This document shows, one piece after another, positions 28,617 to 37,259 of a stretch of 64,000 bases of DNA; within the stretch, counting starts at the first letter, position 1, and every line of letters begins with the position of its first letter. Origin of the DNA: Arthrobacter sp. QXT-31. GTDB taxonomy: Bacteria > Actinomycetota > Actinomycetes > Actinomycetales > Micrococcaceae. The translations under genes and the position numbers were made by a program. Under the pieces are notes generated by a model, which ran no database searches, had not been told where the DNA came from, and was given only the letters and a program-made list of their open reading frames with translations. Location: assembly GCF_001969265.1 (NCBI RefSeq), contig NZ_CP019304.1:1488001-1552000 (forward strand), given 5' to 3'.

Positions 28617-29270
28617 GTGAATATGCAGAGCCCCGGACTTTTCATCGCCTTCGAGGGCGGTGACGGTGCCGGCAAGTCAACACAGGCGGCCCGGCTGGCC
28701 GGGTCGCTCGAATCCCGCGGCCTCACCGTGCTGCGGACGCGGGAGCCCGGCGGAACCCCGATCGGCGAGAAGCTCCGTTCCCTGGTGCTGGACCACGGCC
28801 ACGGCCATATCGATGCCCACACCGAAGCCCTGATCTTTGCCGCGTCCCGGGCGGCCCACGCCAGCCAGGTCATCAGGCCCGCACTGGCCCGTGGCGAGGT
28901 GGTACTGACGGACCGCTACATCGACTCCTCCGTGGCCTACCAGGGCGCTGGCCGTGGCCTCGGCGCGGACGCTGTGCTGAGCGTCAACGAGTGGGCGACG
29001 TCGGGGCTGCGGCCGGATCTGACCGTGCTCCTGGATGTCCACCCGGCCGAGGGACGCAGCCGCCGCACCGCCGGCGACGCCGCCGAGGACCGAATGGAGT
29101 CCGAAGCCGACGAGTTTCACGCGCGGATCCGGCAGGCATTCCTGGACCTCGCCGCGGCCCGGCCGGAGAACTACCTGGTACTGGAGGCCGGCCTGCCCGT
29201 CGAGGAAATCGCGGGACTCATCCTGGGGCGGGTCGAAGAGCTCCTTGCAGCAGCCGGCAGGCGGCCATGA
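28617..29270 (+). CDS. tmk: Thymidylate kinase
   Basis: dTMP kinase of 217 residues for dTTP synthesis. The P-loop is FEGGDGAGKSTQA (about 13-25), the DR(Y/H) motif is LTDRYIDSSVAYQG (about 98-111), and the lid follows near 145. GTG 28617 follows TAGGCT by 6 nt. Its TGA overlaps the ATG of holB as ATGA, so the two replication-related genes are translationally coupled. Confidence 0.96.
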   Translation: MNMQSPGLFIAFEGGDGAGKSTQAARLAGSLESRGLTVLRTREPGGTPIGEKLRSLVLDHGHGHIDAHTEALIFAASRAAHASQVIRPALARGEVVLTDRYIDSSVAYQGAGRGLGADAVLSVNEWATSGLRPDLTVLLDVHPAEGRSRRTAGDAAEDRMESEADEFHARIRQAFLDLAAARPENYLVLEAGLPVEEIAGLILGRVEELLAAAGRRP

Positions 29271-30412
29271 CCGTCTGGGATGACCTGCAGGGGCAGACCG
29301 CCGTCGTCGCCCAGCTGCGGCAGGCGGCCATGGGTGAAGGGCTCACCCACGCCTGGCTGTTCACGGGGCCCCCGGGGTCCGGCCGTTCAAATGCCGCCAA
29401 GGCCTTCGCCGCCGCGCTGAACTGCGACCAGGACGACGTCTCGATGCGCGGCTGCGGCACCTGCGCGGCGTGTCTGACCATCCTGGGCGAGACGCACGCC
29501 GACGTCTCCTTTGTCCGCACCGAAAAGGTGACCATCACCATTGAGGAGGCCCGCGAACTCGTGGCCACCGCGGGCAACCGGCCGTCCTCGGCCCGGTGGC
29601 GGATCATCGTGGTGGAGGACGCCGACCGCATGGCGGAGCGCACCACCAACGTGCTGCTCAAGGCCATCGAGGAGCCCACGCCGCGGACCATCTGGATGCT
29701 GTGCGCCCCCTCCCCCGCCGACGTCCTGGTGACCATCCGGTCCCGGTGCCGGGCGGTTGCCCTGCGGCTGCCGCCCGCCGCGGATGTCGCGGCGCTGCTG
29801 GTGAAGCGCGACGGCGTGGATCCGGCTCTTGCCGAGCGTGCAGCACGCGCGGCCCAGTCCCACGTGGGCATCGCCCGGCGGCTGGCCCGCGACGCCGAAG
29901 CCCGGGAGCGGCGGCTGGAAACCGTCCGGTTCCCGCTGGGGCTCCGGGGCATCACGGCGGCCGTGATGATGGCTGACAAGCTCGTGAAAATCGCCACCGA
30001 GGAGGCCACGAGCTCCAACGAGGAACGTGACGCCGCCGAAAAGGCTGCCCTGCTGGCCACCCTGGGCGCGCCGGAGACCGGAACCCTGCCGCCCGCCATG
30101 CGCAGCCAGGTGAAGCAGCTCGAGGACGATCAAAAGCGGCGTGCGAAGCGCTCCATCACCGATTCCCTGGACCGTACCCTGACCGACCTACTCTCGTTCT
30201 ACCGGGATGTCCTGATTATCCAGCTGGGGAACGCAGTGGAACTGGTGAACGTTGAGCTGAGGAGCGAGCTGGAAGAGTTCGCCCAAAGGTCCGGGCCGGA
30301 AGTGACCCTCGCCCGGATGGACGCGATCAACAACGCCCGCAAGCGCATCACCACCACCAACGTCGCTCCGCTGCTGGCCGTTGAGTCAATGGCCGCAAGC
30401 CTGATCCAGTAG
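29267..30412 (+). CDS. holB: DNA polymerase III subunit delta'
   Basis: Clamp-loader subunit of 381 residues. The degenerate P-loop is FTGPPGSGRSNAAKAF (about 31-46). Zinc-site cysteines lie in DVSMRGCGTCAACL (about 58-71), and AAA+ motif EDADRMAERTTNVLLKAIEE near 117-136. The RTIW segment plus SRCRAVALRLP fits the sensor and arginine-finger (SRC) motif. ATG 29267 overlaps the tmk stop. An ORF continues upstream inside tmk but matches nothing. Confidence 0.93.
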   Translation: MTVWDDLQGQTAVVAQLRQAAMGEGLTHAWLFTGPPGSGRSNAAKAFAAALNCDQDDVSMRGCGTCAACLTILGETHADVSFVRTEKVTITIEEARELVATAGNRPSSARWRIIVVEDADRMAERTTNVLLKAIEEPTPRTIWMLCAPSPADVLVTIRSRCRAVALRLPPAADVAALLVKRDGVDPALAERAARAAQSHVGIARRLARDAEARERRLETVRFPLGLRGITAAVMMADKLVKIATEEATSSNEERDAAEKAALLATLGAPETGTLPPAMRSQVKQLEDDQKRRAKRSITDSLDRTLTDLLSFYRDVLIIQLGNAVELVNVELRSELEEFAQRSGPEVTLARMDAINNARKRITTTNVAPLLAVESMAASLIQ

Positions 30413-30471
30413 CCACGCCACCACCCGCAATTTGCCTGACCGAGCTGACGCCGCCTACAAGGAGAAACCGC

Positions 30472-32046
30472 ATGATGTCTGCACCGCCTCTGTCCTCGCG
30501 ACCCCGGACCCTCGCGGCCGGGATGCGGGCGGCCGGCGCCATGGCGCTGGCCGTGCTGCTGGCATCGTGCAGTGCCCTGGGCACGTCCAAAGACGACTCC
30601 TCCCAGAACAGCTCCACCGGACAGGCCGACCCCTCCATAGCGGCGGCCGCCCCCGAGGAGCTCAAGGCCTTCTACTCCCAGAAGATCATCTGGGAATCCT
30701 GCGAGGACAAGCTGCAGTGCGCCAAAGTCAAGGTGCCTGTCGATTACGCGAAGCCTGCCGGCGACACCATCGAACTGGCTGCCGTGAAGATCTCCACGAG
30801 CGGGGACAAGAAGGGCAGCCTGCTGGTCAACCCGGGCGGTCCGGGCGCGTCCGGCTACGACTTCGTCAGGGACGCCGGCAACAGCCACTTCTCCGAGAGC
30901 GTGCGCGCCAACTACGACCTCGTGGGCTTCGATCCGCGCGGCGTCAAGCGTTCCGCGCCGGTCACGTGCCTCACCGACAAGGAGCGGGACGAGGTCCGGG
31001 CCAAGATCTACACGCCTGACACCGACGCCGGGCTCGCCACGCTCCTCGCGGACAACAAGGCCATCGCGGCCAAGTGCGCGGAGCAGACCGGTCCCGTCCT
31101 CGGCCACATCGACACCGTCAGCGCAGCCAAGGATCTGGACGTCCTGCGGGCCGTGCTCAACGACTCCAAGCTGAACTACGTGGGCTTTTCATACGGGACC
31201 TTCCTCGGCTCCACCTACGCATCGTTGTTCCCTGACAACGTGGGCCGCCTGGTTCTCGACGGCGCCATCGACCCCACGCTCAGCGCCGAGGAACTGACCC
31301 TGGGCCAGGCCCGGGCTTTCGAAAAGGCGCTGCGCGCCTACGTTGAGCATTGCCTGGGGGACGAAGGCTGTCCCCTCAGCGGCACGGTCGACGACGGCGT
31401 GCAGCAGATCCGCGACCTCATCAACTCTGTGATCGAGACTCCGCGCAGCGCCAAGGACGGCAGGCAGGTGGGCGGCAACCTCTTTGTCAGCGGCCTGATT
31501 GTGCCGATGTACGGCAACGAAAGCTGGCCGGCCCTGACCCAGGCCCTGGAAGCCGCCATGAAGGGCGATGTCAGCCCCATGCTCCGCCTGGCCGACCTCG
31601 GCGCGGACCGCTCCCCCAGCGGCAAGTACACGTCCAACACGGCATTGGCCTTCGGCGCGATCAACTGCCTGGACTACCCCATGAGCAGCGATCCGGCTGC
31701 CATGCGCGCAGAAGAGCAGCGGCTCCGCGAGGCCTCCCCCACCCTGGGTTACTTCTTCGCCTACGGTGGTGCGAACTGCGCCGACTGGGCGTACAAGAGC
31801 GTCCGTACCCCGTCAGCCGTCAAGTACAGCGGTTCCGCACCCATCGTCGTCATCGGTACCACCGGAGACCCGGCAACGCCGGTGGAATGGGCCAGCGAAC
31901 TGCGGAAGCAGCTGGGCAACGCATCCCTGCTGACGTTCAAGGGTGAGGGCCACACCGCCTACGGACGGTCCAACAGCTGCATCCGGGACGCCGTGGACAA
32001 GTACCTCGTGGACGGCAAGGAGCCGGCGGACAACACCGTCTGCTGA
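30472..32046 (+). CDS. Exported alpha/beta hydrolase, tripeptidyl-aminopeptidase type
   Basis: Lipoprotein of 524 residues with a lipobox near LLASC (about 33). NPGGPGASGYDFV (about 121) forms the oxyanion region. The nucleophile Ser is in VGFSYGTFLGSTYA (about 239). The C-terminal TAP-like domain carries the Asp in IGTTGDPATPVEWA (about 466) and the His in KGEGHTAYGRS (about 494). This matches the actinobacterial SlpD/TAP-like family of surface peptidases. ATG 30472 has AAGGAG 7 nt upstream. It is convergent with the HAD gene, 12 bp away. Confidence 0.9.
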   Translation: MMSAPPLSSRPRTLAAGMRAAGAMALAVLLASCSALGTSKDDSSQNSSTGQADPSIAAAAPEELKAFYSQKIIWESCEDKLQCAKVKVPVDYAKPAGDTIELAAVKISTSGDKKGSLLVNPGGPGASGYDFVRDAGNSHFSESVRANYDLVGFDPRGVKRSAPVTCLTDKERDEVRAKIYTPDTDAGLATLLADNKAIAAKCAEQTGPVLGHIDTVSAAKDLDVLRAVLNDSKLNYVGFSYGTFLGSTYASLFPDNVGRLVLDGAIDPTLSAEELTLGQARAFEKALRAYVEHCLGDEGCPLSGTVDDGVQQIRDLINSVIETPRSAKDGRQVGGNLFVSGLIVPMYGNESWPALTQALEAAMKGDVSPMLRLADLGADRSPSGKYTSNTALAFGAINCLDYPMSSDPAAMRAEEQRLREASPTLGYFFAYGGANCADWAYKSVRTPSAVKYSGSAPIVVIGTTGDPATPVEWASELRKQLGNASLLTFKGEGHTAYGRSNSCIRDAVDKYLVDGKEPADNTVC

Positions 32047-32058
32047 TCCGGGCCGGCC

Positions 32059-32826
32059 TCAGAGCCGGGACGCCCGCCGCTCCAGAAGGGCCGGGAAATC
32101 CTTGATGGAAGGCACAACATCGGTGGCACCGGCGCCGCGAAGCGCAGCCTCGGAATGCGATCCGGTGAGTACCCCGGCCGCCACCGACGCGCCGGCGCAG
32201 AGGCCGGAATGGATGTCCGCCGTGGAATCCCCCACGACGGCGACCTTCCGGACATCGTCGATGTCGAGGGCCAGGACTGCTGTCAGGACCATATCCGGGA
32301 ACGGCCTGCCCCGGCCGGCATCAGCAGGGCACAGGCTGAGGTCGGCCAGCCCCATCCAGCCGAGCGACTCCAGCACCATGTTCTGGGTGTGTCGCCCGAA
32401 GCCGGTGGCCAGGCAGACCTTGATGCCGGCGTCCCGGAGCCAGCCGATGGTTTCCTCCGCCCCGGGGACGGCCCGGACCCCGCCGTCAGCGATGAGCTCG
32501 TCACAGTTCAGCTCGAACCTCTTGTTGGCGCTGGCAGCTGCCAGCGGGTCGTCGAACAGCTCGCTGAAGACCGTCATCCGGGAGATGCCGGAGCGCTCCC
32601 GGGCGTAGCGCAGCATCCCTTCGAAGCGGACAGAGCCCGCCGGGACTCCCTGTTCCACCAGCGTGCGGGACAGCGCCCGGTCCATGAGGCCGCCGTCGTA
32701 CACCGTGGTTCCCACCATGGCCAGCACGGCCAGCCGGACGGGCTGTCCATGCTCCGCCGCGTCCGCGTTCATCAGAAGCGCGCTGTGCAGTGCGCTGCCG
32801 GTTGAGATTGAGCTGTCTGGTGTCAT
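32059..32826 (-). CDS. Phosphonatase-like HAD protein lacking the nucleophilic Asp
   Basis: HAD-superfamily protein of 255 residues, closest in pattern to phosphonatase-like hydrolases. Motif I reads AVLAMVGTTVYDGG; relatives have Asp where the Ala (GCC codon, about residue 36) stands before MVGTT. Motif II LATGFGRHTQ, the Arg-containing motif III region GRGRPFPDMVL and motif IV VAVVGDSTADIHSG are intact. The start ATG 32826 has AAAGGAG 7 nt upstream. With the nucleophile missing it may be inactive as a phosphatase or bind ligand only. Substrate is unknown. Confidence 0.85.
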   Translation of the reverse strand: MTPDSSISTGSALHSALLMNADAAEHGQPVRLAVLAMVGTTVYDGGLMDRALSRTLVEQGVPAGSVRFEGMLRYARERSGISRMTVFSELFDDPLAAASANKRFELNCDELIADGGVRAVPGAEETIGWLRDAGIKVCLATGFGRHTQNMVLESLGWMGLADLSLCPADAGRGRPFPDMVLTAVLALDIDDVRKVAVVGDSTADIHSGLCAGASVAAGVLTGSHSEAALRGAGATDVVPSIKDFPALLERRASRL

Positions 32827-33049
32827 GGTCGAGCTCCTTTGCCGCTGGAGCGCAGGCGTACTGCGCCACACTGTGGGACCCAGCATCGCGGCCGTTGCTG
32901 TTGCAGGCCTGAACCGAATCCGACGGCGGAATGAACGTCCCGCCAACGTCAATCGCAGCCTGCGGACGCTCATTTTGACCCGGACGCGGGGACTCTATTA
33001 CAGTTGTCTCTTGCATGAACCGGCCGGTTTTCCGGCTGATTGGTGCGGT

Positions 33050-33122
33050 GCTTCCTTAGCTCAGTCGGTAGAGCGTTTCACTCGTAATGAAAAGGTCATC
33101 AGTTCGATTCTGATAGGAAGCT
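33050..33122 (+). tRNA. tRNA-Thr (anticodon CGT)
   Basis: A full cloverleaf of 73 nt: acceptor GCTTCCT/AGGAAGC, D-loop AGCTCAGTCGGTAGAG, anticodon loop CTCGTAA with CGT, and T-arm with GTTCGATTC. CGT reads the ACG threonine codon. A TTGACC/TATTAC pair with a short 15-nt spacer lies about 50 nt upstream. Confidence 0.96.
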
Positions 33123-33129
33123 CGGGAAG

Positions 33130-33172
33130 AACCCCGTATTGTCGCTGGTTTTATGGCGGTACGGGGTTTTTT
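33130..33172 (+). terminator. Terminator after tRNA-Thr
   Basis: AACCCCGTA (33130-33138) pairs with TACGGGGTT (33160-33168) and a T run follows. Confidence 0.75.
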
Positions 33173-33449
33173 GCTGGTTAACCTCCAATGCGCGCGTGCA
33201 CCTACGGCCTCAGTTGCCGGTCCTGCGCAGTAGCCTGCGGAGCCAAAACCACAGGAGAAGTACCAGGACGTGGATTGCCGAGATCTCGCCGCTCAGGTGG
33301 AGGGGCAGGAGCCATCTTCTCCGAAGACCACGTCGTGAACGGCCAAGTGCAGCCTTGGAGGATCAGACTACGCGCCCCTGCCGCCTCGCCACCAAGGGTT
33401 AGTACAAGGAATTTATAAACCTCGACGGCCTCCACCAAAGCCGCGCGCC
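33173..33449. other. Gene-free stretch after tRNA-Thr
   Basis: No convincing gene: short open frames on both strands lack a ribosome binding site or recognisable sequence. A minus-strand reading frame ending near 33219 is hydrophobic but has no start codon that can be supported. Confidence 0.5.
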
Positions 33450-33591
33450 TTTTCTTGAGCCAAGATTGAGCGGCATCCGAGGGGTCCTTGAGTCAAGTGA
33501 AGCATAGTGTTGGGTGCCGGTTTTCTTGAGCCAAGATTGAGCGGCATCCGAGGGGTCCTTGAGTCAAGTGAAGCATAGTGTTGGGTGCCGG
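33450..33591. repeat. Perfect 71-bp tandem duplication
   Basis: 33450-33520 and 33521-33591 are identical and directly adjacent, beginning TTTTCTTGAGCCAAGATTGA. It lies about 100 bp before the degenerate HPt gene. The identity points to recent duplication. Confidence 0.9.
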
Positions 33592-33694
33592 CAGGGACGC
33601 CGGTGATGCGCCGACAAACAACCCCAAAAACGTCCCCTCCGTCGTCTGGCCCCAGAACCGCGGCGGAGGGGGCCCATCGGAAGGCAGCACGCCC

Positions 33695-34102
33695 GTGCAA
33701 AATCACCGGCTGATGGCTGAAGCATCTGAGCCTACCCTGGACGGGCAGTACCTCCGGCGTCTGGCAGAAGTGTGTTCGCCGGATGCGGCTGACTCCTTCG
33801 CGGACAACTACGGGGCCCTCCTCCGCCAGCGCGTTGACCGCATTATTCGGACCATCGGCGTCGGGGACCGGGGGAAGGCGGTGGATGCCGCACTCAGCCT
33901 CCAAACGGCGTCGGCCATGGCAGGTGCCCTGCGCATGAGCCACCTGTGCGCCAAACTCGAGAAGGCCCTGGTCGCCGCTGACCTGACAGCTGCCGCAGGC
34001 ACGGCGCGGGAAATCGACGTTCATTTGCCGGAACTGCAGGGAGCCCTCCTGGGACGCCCACGCCTGGTTTGCCATGCCAGTCCGGACACCACACCGTCCT
34101 GA
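33695..34102 (+). CDS. HPt-like protein without the phosphorylatable histidine
   Basis: Helical protein of 135 residues resembling a histidine phosphotransfer domain (about 18-110). The family core, of the form AHxLKGSSxxLGA, is replaced by ALSLQTASAMAGA (about 66-78), so His becomes Leu and the nearby Lys becomes Gln. The trailing helix LRMSHLCAKLEKAL keeps the HPt pattern. GTG 33695 has GGAAGG 10 nt upstream; ATG 33713 is an alternative. It stands alone, with no kinase or receiver gene adjacent. Function unknown. Confidence 0.6.
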   Translation: MQNHRLMAEASEPTLDGQYLRRLAEVCSPDAADSFADNYGALLRQRVDRIIRTIGVGDRGKAVDAALSLQTASAMAGALRMSHLCAKLEKALVAADLTAAAGTAREIDVHLPELQGALLGRPRLVCHASPDTTPS

Positions 34103-34122
34103 CGAAGCCCCTTGCCAGCACC

Positions 34123-35109
34123 TCAGCCCCGGGCACATGCCGCGGCCACAAAGTCATAGATCTGCGCACGCAACGTGGTACCGGCGGGGATCTTCAGCAG
34201 CCCCGTGCGTCCTCCCACGCTCACGTGCAGGGGCAGCAGCGTGCCCACCTTGTCCTCGGCAATGGCATGCGGATCGCAGCGTGCAGGCCGGATCCGCAGG
34301 CGCAGCTCAGAGCGACCCGCCCCCTGCACGATCCGGACATCCCGCGGCCACGGCTCCTCCGCCGGCTCAGCAATCAGGGTGGTTCCGTCGATGCTCCCGA
34401 TGGTCAGCGGCCGCCCCGCGGCGTCATTGCTCGCCGTGCTCGTTCCCTTGGGCGTGATGACCAAGCGGACGACGGCGGTGCTGCCGTCCGCGGCAGCCTC
34501 AAGGCGGGGGTCCAGGAGAATGTCCGCGACGGCGGCCGCGTCCGACGCCAGGCACAGTTCCGCGTTGTTCCGCTCAAGGACCCTGAAGGGGTCGGCGGCC
34601 ACCGGCTCCGTCTCCCGCAGGCCCGCCTGCCCGGGCTCGGAATACCTGACGCGGGCGGTTGGCTGCTGCCCTGCGGTTTGGCCCTGGCATACGGGGGACG
34701 GTAGCCGGACCGGAAGACTCTTCGGCTGGTTGGGCGGCAGTTCCAGGCTGCCGCCGGCTGGCTCCCCCAGCATGTCCCCTTGGAACAGCGGGGACGCAAG
34801 CTGCGCACCGGCCACGGTCAGGGAACTGCCGGACACGTTGGTGAGAAGGAGCTGGATGGCCTGCTTTCCGTACTGGTCTCGTGACTGGTTCACCTCCACC
34901 GTTATCGGCAGTTGCTGAACTGACTCGCGGGGTTCCGGGGGCTCCGGCGGTGTGCAGGCCGGCAGCGCAGCAATCGCCGCCGCCAAGGCGATGGCCACGA
35001 CTACGAGCCCCCGGCGTGGGTGATGTCCGCGGGCACGGGACCTGCGCGCATGGGTCCCGGGCACAACAGAGCACGGGCCGCAGGCCTGTCGTTCATGCAA
35101 CAGGTCCAC
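34123..35109 (-). CDS. Exported protein of unknown function
   Basis: Protein of about 328 residues. A basic N-terminus is followed by a hydrophobic stretch (LVVVAIALAAAIAALPACT, about 35-53) that ends in a possible lipobox Cys. The remainder looks like beta-rich extracellular domains rich in Pro, Ala and Val. The N-terminal 30 residues may be mis-assigned because the start is uncertain: GTG 35109 lacks a clear Shine-Dalgarno. No family is recognised. The gene is convergent with the HPt-like gene. Confidence 0.65.
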   Translation of the reverse strand: MDLLHERQACGPCSVVPGTHARRSRARGHHPRRGLVVVAIALAAAIAALPACTPPEPPEPRESVQQLPITVEVNQSRDQYGKQAIQLLLTNVSGSSLTVAGAQLASPLFQGDMLGEPAGGSLELPPNQPKSLPVRLPSPVCQGQTAGQQPTARVRYSEPGQAGLRETEPVAADPFRVLERNNAELCLASDAAAVADILLDPRLEAAADGSTAVVRLVITPKGTSTASNDAAGRPLTIGSIDGTTLIAEPAEEPWPRDVRIVQGAGRSELRLRIRPARCDPHAIAEDKVGTLLPLHVSVGGRTGLLKIPAGTTLRAQIYDFVAAACARG

Positions 35110-35152
35110 GGCCAGTGCTTCCAGTGTTACCTGGTCTTAGTGCTGTGCGGTT

Positions 35153-35626
35153 CTAGAACTGGCCGGTCGGACCGGTGTCCTTGACTTCGCCGCGCCAACC
35201 GCCGGTTTCGGTGCCGCGTGATTCGATGAAGTCCTTGAACTTCCGCATGTCGGCCTTGACCTGCATCTCGTCGATCTTGAATGCAGCCCCTGCCTTCTCA
35301 GTCACGGTTTCCGGTGCCCATTCGAAGTGGACCTTTACCTTGCAGTGATTGGCGTCCAGAGGCGTAAACCTAATGATGCCGGCGTGGGACTTGCCGTCCG
35401 TGCTCCGCCAGGCAATCCGGTCATCAGGCTCCTGATCCACAATTTCTGTATCAAATTCCCGCTTCACACCGCCGACCTTCGTAACCCAGTGATTGGTGGT
35501 GTTGCTCAGCTGGGTTACGGATTCCACACCAGACATGAACTGCGGAAATGATTCAAACTGCGTCCACTGGTTGTAGGCCGTATGGACCGGAACTGCGACA
35601 TCAACGGTCTCTTCAACAGTTTCCAT
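35153..35626 (-). CDS. SRPBCC family protein (polyketide cyclase/dehydrase-like)
   Basis: Protein of 157 residues with the START/Bet v1-like fold. The N-terminal ETVDVAVPVHTAYNQWTQFE (about 5-24), SFPQFMSGVESV and VHFEWAPETVTEKAG are typical of the cyclase/dehydrase branch (PF03364). Such proteins bind hydrophobic ligands; the ligand is unknown. ATG 35626 has AGGAGG 6 nt upstream, which rules out the longer in-frame ORF. Confidence 0.85.
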   Translation of the reverse strand: METVEETVDVAVPVHTAYNQWTQFESFPQFMSGVESVTQLSNTTNHWVTKVGGVKREFDTEIVDQEPDDRIAWRSTDGKSHAGIIRFTPLDANHCKVKVHFEWAPETVTEKAGAAFKIDEMQVKADMRKFKDFIESRGTETGGWRGEVKDTGPTGQF

Positions 35627-35798
35627 CTGCTTCCTCCTGTCATAACGGGGTGGCCCGAAAGGGGGCCATCGGCAGTTGCCGCCGTCTCCAACAACAGCCG
35701 CCACCTGAAAGGTAGGTCCGCCGCTCGCCTGTGTCCAGACCCTAAAAATGACTGGATCAGGGAAATCCGGAGGTGCTGGTTACCTTATCCAGAAGCCC

Positions 35799-35804
35799 TA
35801 GAGT
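35799..35804 (+). promoter_or_regulatory. -10 element of the GerW gene (leaderless)
   Basis: TAGAGT ends 6 nt before ATG 35811. Confidence 0.5.
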
Positions 35805-35810
35805 GGGGCC

Positions 35811-36143
35811 ATGGCAGATGCAATGCAGTCCCTGACTGACACTTTCAAGAATGTGGGCGTGGCCAGGTCCTACGGCGACCCGGTGCGGCTCGGCGGGAAG
35901 GAGATCGTTCCCGTTGCGCTCGTTTCCTTCGGATTTGGCGGCGGCACCGAAGGCGGTGATCCGGAGGCGGCGGGTTCCGGCGGCGGAGGCGGCGGATTCG
36001 TTTTCCCTCTGGGCGTCTACGTCCAAAACGACGGCGGCCGGCTGGTCTTCCGCCCGAACCCCCTGTCGGTGACGGCTTGCTTGGTCCCGCTGGTCTGTGC
36101 CGTCGGCTTTGCGCTGCGCGGCGCACTGCGGGCGCGGGGGTAG
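35811..36143 (+). CDS. GerW/YtfJ family protein
   Basis: Protein of 110 residues of the GerW (sporulation protein YtfJ) family. It contains GVARSYGDPVRLGGKEIVPV (about 15-34), a Gly-rich loop and GFVFPLGVYVQNDGG. A C-terminal hydrophobic segment (about 85-104) may insert into the membrane. In Bacillus YtfJ serves spore germination; this lineage does not sporulate, so the role must differ. ATG 35811 lacks a Shine-Dalgarno but is preceded by a -10 element at 6 nt. Confidence 0.82.
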   Translation: MADAMQSLTDTFKNVGVARSYGDPVRLGGKEIVPVALVSFGFGGGTEGGDPEAAGSGGGGGGFVFPLGVYVQNDGGRLVFRPNPLSVTACLVPLVCAVGFALRGALRARG

Positions 36144-36185
36144 CCTCCCTGTTCAGCCGGGAAACGGCAGCTTCGACGGGCGCCG

Positions 36186-36380
36186 CTACGCCACGCCGTC
36201 GGCGGTGCTCCGGTCCCTAAGGTGGGCCAGCAGAGCCTTTTCCGGGCTGCCCGGGTTTTCTTCAAGGTGGCGCAGCAGGCTGATGCGCACATCCGGACCC
36301 GTGGCAACCTCAGACAGAACGTCGACGATGACGTCCATGACCTGACGTCTCATTGTCCGATCCTCAGCAGCGCGCGTCAT
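36186..36380 (-). CDS. Small protein of unknown function (64 residues)
   Basis: Predicted helical protein; MRRQVMDVIVDVLSEVATGP and RISLLRHLEENPG are notable. ATG 36380 is preceded by GGGAGG with 5 nt spacing, a strong reason to accept it as a gene. No family is recognised. Confidence 0.6.
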   Translation of the reverse strand: MTRAAEDRTMRRQVMDVIVDVLSEVATGPDVRISLLRHLEENPGSPEKALLAHLRDRSTADGVA

Positions 36381-36560
36381 GGGCACCTCCCGTACTGCCG
36401 CGAACGCTTCCCCCCGGTTTGTTGTTTTCGATCGAGACTATTCTCTCGAGCAAATCGTTGCTCCCGGCGGCCCCGCTTGCCGTGGAGACGCAGGGGAACC
36501 AGTGGGGCCGGCCCTTGCCTGGCCGGCCCCACTTGCAGATCCCGATGCTGTGAAGTCAGG

Positions 36561-36824
36561 TCAGACCCGGCTTCTGCGTGTTACGGCGCCGTAGATCAGC
36601 AGCACGATCACAGCTCCAAGGATGGACAGCAGCCAGGTCCGCAGGTCGAAGAAGTCACCCAAGCCACCACCGAAGATTAGCGAACCGATCCAGCCGCCGA
36701 GGATGGCCCCGACGACACCCAAGACGAGGGTGACTATCCAACCGCCGCCCTGCCTCCCGGGAAGAATGGCTTTTGCAATGGCCCCCGCAATCAGACCGAG
36801 CAGGAGAAATCCAAGAATTCCCAT
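36561..36824 (-). CDS. GlsB/YeaQ/YmgE family stress-response membrane protein
   Basis: Transglycosylase-associated protein family (PF04226), 87 residues. Three hydrophobic helices cover about 2-22, 29-50 and 62-82. The family signature ILPGRQGGGWIVTLVLGVVG (about 20-39) and GGWIGSLIF follow. Members are small inner-membrane proteins induced by general stress; mechanism unknown. AAGGAAA lies upstream of the ATG. Confidence 0.88.
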   Translation of the reverse strand: MGILGFLLLGLIAGAIAKAILPGRQGGGWIVTLVLGVVGAILGGWIGSLIFGGGLGDFFDLRTWLLSILGAVIVLLIYGAVTRRSRV

Positions 36825-37259
36825 GATGCACTTTCCTTTCCACCAGACAGGTACCGCGGGTGTGGCACCAGCTATAGAGATGAGTTAATCAGCATGCTTA
36901 GTAGCTGGCAAGCATCCGTTGCCCGTGACGTCAAAATTCTCTTGTCAGGCCTTTGCCGGCGGTGCTATAAAAATCGGTATCAGTCAGCATTGGAACTCAG
37001 GTCAAGGAGGATCCCCGGCAGGAAGTCAATTGCCTCATGGACCGGGACGGGATACCGGTAAACGCAAAGCTGCTTATTGGGCGGTGAGCTTAGAGAGAAC
37101 GCCACAGCACAAATTGTGCAGGTGCAGCATCATCAGCGTGCGGATCCTAATCCCGCTAAGTGGTCCCCGGTTGCAGGAGCAGCCGGGGACCACATCACCC
37201 TAGCTGCAAAGGGGCAGCGGCAGCATCCGGAGTCATTGAGCTTGTTGTGGTGAATTCCA
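36825..37259. other. Gene-free, relatively AT-rich intergenic region
   Basis: About 435 bp without a supportable gene. It holds one clear hairpin: GTGGTCCCCGG (37160-37170) pairs with CCGGGGACCAC (37183-37193), without a T run. A good AAGGAGG at about 37003 is followed only by a very short reading frame. Confidence 0.5.

Noticed and set aside
33188..33418. 76-residue plus-strand gene after tRNA-Thr
   Set aside because: Composition is Arg/Gly/Ser noise, no ribosome binding site, no recognisable sequence.
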